From contig JAFCMP010000516.1 of the NCBI GenBank assembly GCA_017506865.1, forward strand, positions 248,001-312,000: 64,000 bases of DNA, in the 5' to 3' direction. The DNA comes from Tribonema minus (Eukaryota > Sar > Xanthophyceae > Tribonematales > Tribonemataceae). This document shows, one piece after another, positions 22,801-32,800 of the stretch. Under the pieces are notes generated by a model. That model did not search any database, was not told where the DNA came from, and saw nothing but the letters and a program-made list of their open reading frames with translations. Made by a program: the position numbers and the translations under genes. Each line of letters begins with the position of its first letter. The first letter of the stretch is position 1.

Positions 22801-25800
22801 ATGCAACGAAACTAGACAGCCATGCGTACACGCACACAGAATAGCGTGTACAGACGTTAGTTGATTATGCATACCGGCCCTGTACTGACACTGTACTAAC
22901 ACTGTACTGACTCTGTAGTGTCATACAGGCACCGAGCTGCGCTAGGGTCATACAAGTACCGAGATGCATTGTATCGACACCACCTGGGCGCACGCCTGCA
23001 GTCGTACCTTGCGCAACATATGCACATGCCCACATTTACATGTTTATTAATAAGCAAACATACTTACTTGCCGTGCACGCTGACATTTGTACATATAGGT
23101 AAGCACACATACATGCCTACCTTGCGCATGCGTTCTTCTTCGCGTTCGCGCGCCAGCGCGGCGGCCTCCGCCTCCTGCCTGCGCCTTTCATTGAGCAGCT
23201 GCATCTCCTTCTGATGCTGAGCCTGAGCCATGCTGCGCCGCTGATCTTCCTCTGCCTGTGAATCACGACGAATTCATTAATCAACGCTCGATGAATTGAC
23301 ATAGTTGAGCAGCTGCAGCTCCTTCTGGTGCTGCGCCTGAGCCATGCTGCGCCGCTTATCTTCCTCTGCCTGTGAACCACGATGAATTATGAATTGACAT
23401 ACAACGGATTGACATATGGTGCTGCGCCTGCGCCATGCTGCGCCGCTGATCTTCCTCTGCCTGTGAACCACGATGAGTTGGTGACACAACATGATTGACA
23501 TGAACCTGAGTGATGCTGCACCGCTGAGCATCACTTTGTCGCGCCGCTGACCCATGACAGACTCATAAATGTCGCTTTTCATCAGGCCCTGAAAGCAACA
23601 GATGCTTCTGAACACCGACCATGCGCAAGCAGCGGCACAGTGTCTGAATGATGCGGCGCATCAAGTCCTGTCTGCGCACGCTGTTTTGCCGACCATTGAT
23701 TGGAAGAGCCTTTCAACACCTGGGAGTGCCTTCTTGACACGAGTCCTTATTGTTTACATGTGCAAGCATACATGCCTTCATGAAGCTGGCATAGGAACCA
23801 TTGTATGTGCCCCTCCGGCACATGCCTGTGCACACACATTGCATTGTCGGTCCCGGTATTGAGACTGCCATACTAGGAGCACCAGCCAGACTGCTGCCTT
23901 GACTTTGTTCCTTGTCGTGCTGAAGCTGGTGTACCTTCACTAGCTGAGCATCACCTGCTCAAGTGCAGCTGCCAGCAAGTCGTACAGGCTGCTGCCCCTT
24001 CACCGCCAAATGCCACGTGTACTCTGGAGCTCGACCCCATCCCTGCTACATGCATACATGCATATGCGGTGGTGCTGAGCATCGCCCACTCAAGTGCAGC
24101 ACGCCTCAGCTCGCACAGGCGCCGCTCCTCGGCCAGCATATTGGATCCCTCGATACCTTGTTTGGAGTACATACATGACACCAAAGTACATGCTGAGCAT
24201 CACCTGCTCGAGTGCAGCACGCCTCAGCTCGCGCAGGTGATGCTCCCCCTTCAGCTATTCCTCAAACTTCACGATAGAACTTGAAGATGCACATACCCAA
24301 GGATAGGCACGCGGCCACTGAGCATCACCAGCATCACCTGCTGGAGTACAACACACACCTCAGCTCGTCCCCCCGACAGCTGGCCCTAGCCCTTGATACA
24401 CACATAACATTAATAGATGCATGAGTGTAGTGTCACTGAGCATCACCTGCTCAAGTGCAGCATGCCTCAGCTCGCGCAGGCGCCGCTCCTCCGCCACCAC
24501 GCCTAACCCCTGTATATACAGGATTTTACAACACATGCTGAGCATCACCTGCTCAAGTGCAGCACGCCTCAGCTCGCGCAGGCGCCGCTCCTCCGCCACC
24601 ACGCCTACCCCCTGTATATACAGGATTTTACAAAACATGCTGAGCATCACCTGCTCAAGTGCAGCACGCCTCAGCTCGCGCAGGCGCCGCTCCTCCGCCA
24701 GCGCGCGCTGCCTGCGCTCCTTCTCCTTGACGCGCTGCTCCGCTCTCAGCGCCTCCGCCTCCGCCTTGGCTGCTGCCTCCTCCTCCAGTGCTTTTGCCTG
24801 AGACAAAGGGCGCAGAGATAAGCATTGTGATGAGGTAACATAAGAAGATCAATACTTCAACGCTTGAAGTATCTCAGCGCCTCCTCCTCCGCCTTGGCCG
24901 CCGCTTCCTCTTCCAACGCTTTTGCCTGTGGTAGGGGGTGAAGCAGAATTCAATTACTGTGTTGAGGTAACATAAGGATATCAATACTTCAACACTTGAA
25001 GTATCTGCTCCGGTCTCAGCGCCTCCGCCTCCGCCTTGGCCGCCGCTTCCTCTTCCAACGCTTTGACCTGATGGGCAGCGGAACGAACATTGTGATGAGG
25101 TAAGGTCGCAGATCAATACTTCAAGACTTGAAGTATCGCAGTGCCTCCGCCTCCGCCTTGGCTGCCGCTTCCTCCTCCAATGCCTTTGCCTGAGGTCAAG
25201 GGCGCAGCGAATTTATACATCGTGTTGAGATGCCAATGAGAAGAGGACATTACTTCAACACTTGAAGTGTCTGCTCTCAGCGTGTCCGCCTCCGCCTTAG
25301 CTGCCGCTTCCTCCTCCAATGCTTTGGCCTGATGTGCAGTGGAATAAACATTGTGATGACGTAACACGAGAAGATCAATACTTCAACACTTGAAGTATGC
25401 TCGGCCACGTAGATGCACATTAGGTGGTGCTTCGTCCTCCCATGCTTTGCCTGAGGGCAAGGGCGCAGCGAAAGAAAGCATGGTGTTCAATGCACCATAA
25501 TTGATACTTCAACACTTGAAGTGTCTGCTACATGTGTGTTTAGTGGGTGTGTATTAGGCGATACCTCTTAGAGCGCCTCGGCCGCTGCATGCGCAGTTGC
25601 TAAGTCCTCTGTTGCTGATGCCTGCCAGCAGCTTGATGTACATGCTAGCAGCATAAGGTTCTGGTCGAGGACACCTGACAAAAGAAAGATGCTGCCCCTT
25701 GGCTGTATTGTGAAGTAGTATTCTCTCGTTGCATCTGATTGGACAAGTGCCAATGCAATGACTGATCGTGCGCCACATCTCTTTTGGTCAACCACAAACC

Positions 25801-28800
25801 TCAAACAACTGCCATGTCAACGTTCTTGCATGCACAGCTCATTAAAGCCAATTCTTCCTGCAGCTGGCTGTGAATTCCGTCCAATAGAGGAAAAATGTGA
25901 GTCACCACATGAACATCGCAGAACTTCAACACTTGCCTGCAGCTCCCACGCCAGCAGCTGCTCTATTTCCTTTCCCTGGTGCAGATCCATCAGAGGATGT
26001 GCGTCACCACATGAACTTCAGATAACTTCAACACTTGCCTGCAACTCCCACGCCAGCAGCTGCTCTATCTCCTTTTCCTGGCGCCGAAGCATCTTCTCGA
26101 TGCGCTTCTCTTCCATCTCAATGAGCGTCGCGTCACCACTTGAACATCAGAGAACTTCAACACTTGCCTGCAACTCCCACGCCAGCAGCTGCTCTATTTC
26201 CTTTTCCTGGCGCCGCCGCATCTTCTCGATGCGCTTCTCTTCCATCTCAATGAGCGTCGCACCCTGCGCCGCCGCAGCCTGGCTCAAACAGCCGGACAAC
26301 ACAAGAGGCAGTCAGTGATGTACCGCAATGTCATGATGCAGTTGAAGTTTGTTGCGATGCACTTCTCCTCCGTTTCGATGAGCGTCGCGCCCTGCGCTGC
26401 CGCAGCCTGCGTCACACCAGACAAGACGACAAACAGTGATGCGATGAGGATGATGATGACACAGTTGAAGTCGAAGTTTGTTGTGATGCGCTTCTCTTCC
26501 ATTTCGATTAGCGTCGCGCCCTGTGCTGCCGCAGCCTGGCTCATGACAAACAACACGACAGGCAGACAGTGATGTTGTGACGAACCTGAAGTTCGTGGAG
26601 GCTCAGGACAAACAACCGGACATGGAAGTGATGTGGTGTGAAGTTAAAGTTCATTGAGGCTCAGGGCAAACAACCAGAGATTGAACTGGTCTGATGTGGT
26701 AAGATTTGTAAAGTCAATGGCGTGTGTTGAAGGGCAGGCATGTCCATTTTCACAGTGTGACGCAATGGGAGCAGCCATGTCCCATGGCGCGAGTGCATGC
26801 TGTCAGATACTGCTGTAAGACGTGTCGAGGTGGAACATACACGCGTCAAGGCCTCGCTCAGTGCTCAACGCGCACCCACCTTAGCATCTGCTGCAGCGAC
26901 AGTCCCCCCCCCCCCCCCCCCCCCTCACCACCAGGAACCCCGACGCCACCCCCCTGCATTGCCGCCGCCCGCCAACGTTCACCACACCTGCCGGCACTAC
27001 ATCCCGCTATCACAACCGTACTACAGACATTTGAGCGTGCACGTCTAGTTGAGGTACCACTATTTCATCAGGCGTCAGTCAGTGCTCAACGCGCACCCAC
27101 CTTGCGAATCTGTTCAGGGGACAGCCCCCTCGCCGCCAACACACCCCCCTCCGCCGCCGCTGCCGCCAACGCTCATCACAACTGCCGTCATTGCACCCCG
27201 CTACCACAGCTGTACTGCAGACTTTTTCAAAAGCATGCGATTATCCTTCTCCATCACGCCCAAGTCAGTGCTCAACGCGCACCCACCTTGAGCATCTGCT
27301 CCGGGGACAGCCCTCCCACCTCGCCGCCAACAACTGCACCCCCTCCTTCCGCCACCGCCGCCGCCAGCATTCACCACAACCGCCGGCACTGCACCCCGCC
27401 ACCACACTGTACTACAGACATTTAAGCATGCAGTTATGCTTCTTCATCATGCCTAAGTCAGTGCTCAATGCGAGTCAGTGCTCAGTGCGCACCCACCTTG
27501 AGCATCTGCTCCGGGGACAGCCCCCCCCCTTCGCCGCCAGCAACTACTCTCCCTCCTTCCGCCGCCGCCGCCGCCAGCGCCGCCTGCTCCGCTGTCTGCA
27601 GCCGCCGGCGCTCCGCACGGCACAGGCGCATCATCTCGTGGCGGCGCTGCGTGTAGGTCTCGTACCTGGGAGGGGTTGCAAATCTCAATCCTAATGCTTG
27701 CAGTTTATATGGGTGTGCATACATTTGTGTCTTGGTGTAAATTTTCGATCAGCACAAGTTGCGCGTCTGGCCCGAACACGGCGTACGCTTACCACTTCCA
27801 AGTTTGCTCCATCTGCCAACTGCGTCGGTACACGTGTCTCCGTGTAGCACATGTAATCATCGCGTATGGACCCCAACCCTAACACTAACCCTAACCCTAA
27901 ATGCGCATGGGCCTCCTTACCTGACCCGCTGCACATCCGGGTCGAGCGCTGCTCCCAGAAACAGTGCATACTACCAGGGCGTTCCTGAGTAACCAAGTGC
28001 ATAGCCAGAACTGTAACATCTCTATCTCTACCTGAGCCGCTGCACCTCCGGGTCGAGCGCTGCCTCCCAGAAGCTGTCGAGATCGCGCAGCCGCAGGATC
28101 TCAGGGTTGACACCGTGCTTGAGGCACGACTCCGCGGAGCGGGGGGTCATGACCACCTGCGTGCAGAGTGAGCGAGTCAAGTAGAGAGTCCACGAGTCAA
28201 GTCGCTGAGGGTACCTCTGCTGAATGCGTGGGGTCATCATCACCTGTGACAGGGTACATCAGGTAGAGTATGAAGTCAACGAGTCAAGTCGCAGAGGCCG
28301 CTTCAGGCACGCCTCAGCGGAGCGCTGCGTCATGACCACCCGCGCGCAGGAGCAAGTGAGTAGAGTAGAGAGTCGACAAGTCGGGGGTGCCCGCTGGTGC
28401 TGCTTTCACTCTTTGCTCTCATTGGGCCCCGTCGCCTTGTTTCAAGCTAAAGCTGGGTGTTGGTGGTTTGCGCCGCTGCTCAAAAGTGCTGGTGCAAGAC
28501 ACTTGACGCATGCCGTTAAGGTTATGACTCTGCTGTGACCGGCACAGCATGAGGGCAACATGGCCAAGTCGCTTTACTCACAGGTTCATTGACATTGCGG
28601 GGCTCTCTATGGGCAACCATGCGCCATGCCATCGCCTCCAGGCGTGCACACTGGCAGCGGTGGTACAAAAGACTGGTACAGGGTGCAAAGGGCAGCTGCG
28701 TCGCAAGAGCAGCATGCTGTCCTCCTGATTGAGTGGCACACGTTGCTGCCAAGCTGCTTTCAGAATGAGGAAAGCAAAGTCCAAGATACAGGTTAACATG

Positions 28801-29325
28801 CTCGTACTGCAAGTACATGCTCGCTTGGTAGCAGAATCCGTCGATCACCTCTGCGGGTGGCGGGTTGATGCCATTGGCCTGTGTGGTGCTGACACTCAGG
28901 AATATCTCCTCTAAAGTCAGCGCTGGAGCTGTCAGGCGGGTGGCTTTCCTCTTCTTCTTTTTCGTCTCTCTCCTCTGGCTGTGTTTCTCCTCATTGCCCG
29001 AGAGCATTGCAGTGGCACCACTCCCGCCATCACCGATGCCATCAACTCCATCCTTTCTCTCGCTCTGTTGGCGCTGCTCAGGCTGGTCGTCGCTGCATGG
29101 GACACAGCCCTTGTCTGAAGGTTCTAATGCTGGCGGTGCTGGCGCAGCGGGGACACTTTCATTTTCGTAAACGAAACACTCCGCTGGTGCCGCTGGCGGC
29201 GGTGACGCAGGCTCGGCTGCTGAGTCTTCTTCCTCAAAGTCACCTCCATCGCCGTCATAATGGGATGCGCTTTCCTCCATGTTCTCACCGCCTCTGCGAT
29301 GGCTCAGGGCAGCAGCAGCATCCAA
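13876..29325 (-). CDS. CCDC177-like coiled-coil protein
   Basis: Twelve exons are read on the minus strand: 29325-28582, 28156-28032, 27665-27497, 26278-26168, 24797-24651, 23255-23121, 22695-22588, 20612-20458, 18168-17994, 15843-15748, 14927-14757 and 14244-13876. They join in frame to 834 residues. Residues 1-~190 are acidic and low-complexity. Residues ~249-305 contain VVMTPRSAESCLKHGVNP, then RYETYTQRRHEMMRL, closely matching the N-terminal block of CCDC177 (TSPRSLEACARCAVKP followed by YEAYEAERRAKL). The rest is one long Arg/Glu/Ala coiled coil (AEERRLRELRRAALEQ, RDDILQQAREAEARRRDEEL) and a basic disordered tail. Introns after exons 4, 10 and 11 use GC donors (GCAAGT, GCAAGT, GCGAGT). 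Function is unknown in the family; a ciliary or cytoskeletal role is only suggested by the coil and by the BBS7 gene nearby. Joining exon 1 to exon 2 rests on a perfect GTGAGT donor and phase. Confidence 0.72.
14438..14756. repeat. GCAGCA/CAGCGCT simple repeat in intron 11
   Basis: An interrupted CAG/GCA-type repeat with the recurring word CAGCGCTCAGCAG fills most of the short intron between exons 11 and 12 of the CCDC177-like gene. A long G run follows at about 14250-14273, beside the exon 12 acceptor, where it reads as a C-rich pyrimidine tract on the coding strand. Confidence 0.8.
15955..16300 (-). repeat. Echo array of CCDC177-like exon 10 head
   Basis: Three further copies of the exon 10 acceptor and head (around 15970, 16120 and 16272) lie upstream, on the coding strand, of the real exon at 15843. 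Spacing is about 150 nt, and the units share the words TCCATTGTGAGCACTGA and GTATACGT. The most distal copy is the most decayed. Confidence 0.8.
16559..16640. repeat. Interstitial telomere-like array (CCCTAA)n
   Basis: About 13 nearly perfect CCCTAA units lie in intron 9 of the CCDC177-like gene. On the coding (minus) strand they read TTAGGG. This is the longest uninterrupted telomere-like tract of the window and is far from any chromosome end visible here. Confidence 0.95.
16955..17930 (-). repeat. Echo array of CCDC177-like exon 9 tail
   Basis: About seven copies of the last 25-70 nt of exon 9 with its donor (on the plus strand, CACCTG followed by AACCTGCTGCACG or similar) occur near 16960, 17155, 17215, 17335, 17562, 17805 and 17866. 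They lie downstream of the real exon end at 17994 on the coding strand. The copy at 17866 is the longest and closest in sequence. Confidence 0.8.
18175..19715 (-). repeat. Alternating telomere-like repeats and exon 9 head echoes
   Basis: About ten degenerate copies of the exon 9 head (plus-strand words CGCCGCTCGGCTTCGCG and GAGGACGCGCGCTCTGC) lie near 18270, 18460, 18670, 18815, 18948, 19075, 19205, 19337, 19480 and 19672. Each is separated by 70-130 nt of TTAGGG-derived sequence. On the coding strand, CCCTAA-rich sequence comes immediately before each acceptor-like CAG or GCAG. The real exon 9 (18168) has the same arrangement. Confidence 0.85.
19945..20360 (-). repeat. Echo array of CCDC177-like exon 8 tail
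   Basis: Three copies of the last ~70-80 nt of exon 8 with its donor occur around 19970-20045, 20110-20180 and 20285-20358, all downstream of the real end at 20458 on the coding strand. Each adjoins the AGTTCAAGTTGAAGTTC-type palindromic motif. Confidence 0.82.
20715..21065 (-). repeat. Echo array of CCDC177-like exon 8 head
   Basis: Copies of the exon 8 head plus its TTAG acceptor (plus-strand CTGCATCTCCTCCACCTAAG) occur at about 20722-20768 and 21014-21063, with a shorter one near 20905. They lie upstream of the real exon start at 20612 on the coding strand, each followed by a GGGTTGAAGTTGA motif. Confidence 0.8.
22125..22545 (-). repeat. Echo array of CCDC177-like exon 7 tail
   Basis: At least three copies of the exon 7 end (plus-strand GGCCTCCTGCTGCGCCATCCTCTC and shorter pieces) lie near 22150, 22365 and 22470-22525. 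They are separated by CAACTTGAAGTT motifs and GCAGATGTTGTGAGCACTG words, and lie downstream of the real end at 22588 on the coding strand. Confidence 0.75.
23310..23560 (-). repeat. Echo array of CCDC177-like exon 6 head
   Basis: Three copies of the exon 6 acceptor and head (GCAGAGGAAGAT, then CGGCGCAGCATGGC on the coding strand) lie near 23315-23375, 23420-23468 and 23515-23560, upstream of the real exon start at 23255. The distal copy is the most diverged. Confidence 0.82.
23940..24625 (-). repeat. Echo array of CCDC177-like exon 5 tail
   Basis: Copies of the last ~60 nt of exon 5 with its GTGATG donor lie near 24540-24600, 24437-24495, 24195-24240, 24078-24138 and 23944-23965. The two copies nearest the real exon are almost identical and share a CTGTATATACAGGATTTTAC palindromic spacer. 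They encode RLRELRRAALEQ or close variants. Confidence 0.85.
24850..25525 (-). repeat. Exon 5 head echo ladder with 21-bp palindromes
   Basis: Five copies of the exon 5 head (acceptor plus AKALEEEAAAKAEA coding sequence) occur upstream of the real exon start at 24797. A palindrome with arms ATACTTCAA and TTGAAGTAT and a 3-nt loop separates them, at 24852, 24984, 25116, 25249, 25378 and 25504. Spacing is 132, 132, 133, 129 and 126 nt. The 25249 and 25504 palindromes are imperfect. Confidence 0.9.
25925..26545 (-). repeat. Echoes on both sides of CCDC177-like exon 4
   Basis: Downstream (coding sense) echoes of the exon 4 tail lie at about 26036-26150 and 25930-25985 and keep the GCAAGTGTTGAAGTT donor region. 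Upstream echoes of the head lie at about 26365-26410 and 26490-26540 and encode AAAAQGATLIE and variants. The copy at 26150-26036 is nearly full length. Confidence 0.83.
26870..27320 (-). repeat. Echo array of CCDC177-like exon 3 tail
   Basis: Three copies of the exon 3 end plus donor (plus-strand GCGCACCCACCTT then a copy of the SPEQMLK codons) lie at about 27278-27325, 27091-27125 and 26870-26905, downstream of the real end at 27497 on the coding strand. Each is followed by a C-rich stretch and a CACAACCGCCGGCACT-type word. Spacing is about 200 nt. Confidence 0.85.
27868..28360 (-). repeat. Echoes of CCDC177-like exon 2 and telomere-like tract
   Basis: A copy of the exon 2 tail lies at about 27912-27965, beside a CCCTAA tract at 27870-27900. 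Two copies of the exon 2 head with acceptor (VVMTxR codons) lie at about 28205-28255 and 28300-28345. Both sets flank the real exon at 28156-28032. Confidence 0.8.
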
Positions 29326-29848
29326 CCATCAAAGTTGGTGACAGTTACAAAACCGTTTCGAGAAGGCGTGACTCAGACTGTTCTTGATGATGGAGGGGAA
29401 ATTTTTTGCTTACTGTACTGGTTACGTTGCGACAGTGACACATGGAGGCAATACGACGTGCAAGCTTCCTGGGACTCCGTTGGACAACATGTTCATTTAT
29501 CTGATCAGCACTCATTTATTGTGAACAAAAGCACTGTCATAAAAAATCAGGGAAGGATGTGGTCCGCACTCGTTGATTGCCAGCATGCAGGGTTGATGAA
29601 GTGGTGCGCTGTCATATTCCTAAAGCGATGTCTGAAAGCAGATGAGAACTATTCCCGGTAATATGCCATACACACTGGCACAGCAATGCAATGTTCATCT
29701 CATGTGTGTATGGCACAGCAATGCGATGTTCAGCTCATAAGCACAGGCTCGTGCACCACCTGGCGAAACACAGGTTTGCGAGCATACGCCAGAGAGAAAG
29801 AAAACACGAAAGATTGTCTCATCGAGCCGCACATGTCATGAACGCCTG
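29326..29848. other. Intergenic between two minus-strand genes
   Basis: About 520 bp separate the DCP2 stop from the proposed start of the CCDC177-like gene. They should hold the DCP2 3' UTR and the next promoter. No motif stands out. A plus-strand frame at 29260-29661 is not supported. Confidence 0.5.
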
Positions 29849-32800
29849 TCAGGCCATTGCTTCCATGATGCTTGCAACATCAAATCGGAACACGCCGAAG
29901 CACCCGCCATCTGGCGGCGGCGGTGCAGCGGCTGGAGCCTCTTTTTTGCTCCCATCCTTGCGCACACGCTGCTGCTGCTGCTGCTGTGACATTGGCGGCT
30001 GCTGCTGCTGCAGCTGCTGCGCCGGCCGCCTCTGCAGCAGCTGCTGTTGCTGCTGCTGCTGCTGCGCGGGTGCACTGACCCCTGGCCCAGGGACAGCAGC
30101 CTTGCCTGGCTTCTCCCCGCGTTTCGGAGGCCCGGAGGGAGTGCCGACCGCAGGTGCGCCAGTGGAAGCACGCCGCGCTTTCCCTGCTGCTGGTTGCTGC
30201 GGCTGCTGCGGCTGCAACTTTGCCTGCTGCTGTTGCTGCTGCTGTTTGGCGTGCTGCTGCTGCGGCGGCTGCGCAGGCAGCGGCTGCTGCCGCTGCTGCG
30301 CCGAAGCGGGCTGTCCGCGTGACTGCGCCTGCGCCGCTGCTGCCGCAGCTGCTGATTTGTCGGCAGCGGGCTTGCCCCCTGAGCGCTGCTGCCTGCCGCT
30401 CCGCTGCTGATCTCTCTCGAGCCAGCGCGCCTGCGCACAGCACACGAGAAGGTGGCAGGTGATCAACAGTGCGCCTAGGCGTATCAATACGGAGTTTATG
30501 GCTCAAATCCAGTGAGGCTTTAGTTCCCCAACTCTGAACATGGCGCTCACGCCTGCTCCACTCATTGGCGTCAATGGTGCAGTGGTTAAAGACGCCTGGC
30601 GGCAGAGCCAGATCTTTCGCGTGTATGCATGTTGCAGCGCTCCACGCTTTGCATCTTTGTCGCTCCCAGCGTTTGGCAACCGCAACAGCTTTGCTCCCAG
30701 CGGCAGGTGCTTCAGTTGCTCGTGCGCCCAGTGCTCTCTTTTGCTGAAGCAATTAATGGTTTTACTAACTACGTGTGGAGGGGCTTCTTTTTCCACCTTG
30801 CCAGCAGCCTGATGTTGCCCTTAGTCACAACTGGGCGGTGCGGCTGGCTAAACCTAATTCTGACCCTAACCCTGGCAAACCCTGCCGCTAAGGGGACCGA
30901 AGGGCAGCACCAACGGGGCTGCTGCACCACAACAACAAGGTGCGCGTATCAAAACCTCACAGCCTCCTTGTCTAGAGCGCTGCGGCCGCTGATGCAAATG
31001 TGCGATAATGCTCCATTCATGCGTACTCCACCACACACCCCTGCAAGTGGGTCACACCGACAGCCTCGAGCTGCGTGTGCCTTCCGGTACATCCAGAGTC
31101 ATAACATCTTCACCCAAAACCTAAAGTGTAATTTGAACACACAGCCCGTGACCTGAAATCTCCGCTCCAGTCGCACCGGAACGCGCCGTAAGACTGGGCT
31201 TCACAGTGGCAACAACAAGATGACACGACAAAACTTCACAATTGCCTAACTTCAACCGCAGCCCTAAAACTTACTACAAGCGAACCTCAGCCCCCTATCT
31301 GCCCTCTGCAAACCTCACGTGGTGTAAAACCCGACTTTGCAGCTGCATCAACTGCGCATGAAACTTCAACATTTTCAACGCACTTCAACTCTCACCAGGC
31401 GCTTGAGGAGCGGCTCGACGCCGTACGTGTGCTTCGGCAGGTCATCAATGGGGAAAAGCTCTATCGCGCCGATCTCCTTGCGCACGCGCGGTGCAAACTT
31501 CAACTTGCACTTCAACTCACCAGGCACAGAGGAACGGCTGGATGCCTCGCATGAGATGCAAACTTCAACTTGCACTTCAACTCACCAGGCGCTTGAGGAA
31601 TGGCTCGACGGCGTACGTGTGCTTGGGCAGGTCGTCGATGGGGAACCACTCTATCGCGCTGATCTCCTTCCGCACGCGCGGCACAAACTTCAACTTGAAC
31701 TTCAACTCACCCAGCGCTTGAGGAACCGCTCACCGCCGCACGCGTGGCGCAAACTTCAACTTGCACTTTTAACTCACCAGGCGCTTGAGGAATGGCTCCA
31801 CGCCGTATGTGTGCTTGGGCAGGTCGTCGATGGGGAACCACTCAATCGCGCTGATCTCCTTGCGCACGCGCGGCGCAAAGTTGAAGTCCTCCGGCACGTC
31901 CGGCACGATGAACATGGTGCTCTGCTGGCCGTTGGAGAAGAGCGTGATAAAGGCGCGCGGGTCGATGAGCGCTGACGCGTCGAAGCCCGTCTCCTCCAGA
32001 ACCTGCGGAGCAAAGAGGACATGAGCGTATGGTGACTTGCACTTCATTATACTTCTATGGTAACTGCGTTGACGTGTCGAACCCGGTCTCCTCCCAGAAC
32101 CTGCGGAGCAAAGCAGATGTAAGTTTGTGTAGAGAGTAACTTGTACTTCATGATATGGTGATTGTGCCAATTTGTCACTCCAAAACTAAAGCAAACCCCG
32201 GTCTCCGCAAGAACCTGCGGCGCACAGCAAAATCTTCCATGACTTTCTGTCCTTGTATATTGCTGCATCATGATCGTATATAAACTGCGCTGTTGTGTCG
32301 AAACCCGTCTCTTCCGGAACCTGCGGCGCACAGCGGGGTGTGAGTTTGTAAATGTTGGGGAAAAAAAAAACCTGAACCTCATAGACTATAACTGCTGATT
32401 TGTCACTCGCGAGCTGAAGCAACGCCCGGTGTCCTCCAAAACCTGCGGCGCAAAGCGGACATGAACTTAGAATGTAGGAAAGTCACTTGAACTAATGAGC
32501 GCTGAAACCCGTCTCCTCCAGCACCTGCGGCGCAAACGACACACAAGCTTTTGCAGAACGCGACTTGTGCTTCATGACAACAATAGGCGCTAAACCATAG
32601 CGTAGATGCTGCGAAGCAGGCGATGAAAAAAAAAAAATCAGCACAAGACAAGAGACAAGCATCGCAGAGCATCACCTCTCTCGCAGCGGCGACGGCGGGC
32701 GGCTGCGCCTCGTTGATCTTGCCGCGCGGCAGCGTGCGCGAGTTGCCCTTCCAACTGCGCACAATCGTGCGCATCGACTATCAAGAACAACACAAGGCTG

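Noticed and set aside
24850-25525. CRISPR-like regularly spaced palindromic repeats
   Set aside because: The spacing is regular, but the 'spacers' are copies of an exon edge, the setting is a eukaryotic intron, and no cas gene is present.
29260-29661. 133-residue plus-strand frame
   Set aside because: It overlaps the start of the better-supported minus-strand CCDC177-like exon 1 and has no recognisable features.
31337-31975. 212-residue plus-strand frame opposite DCP2
   Set aside because: It is the antisense of the DCP2 exon 3 echo array. Its apparent internal repeats come from the echoes.
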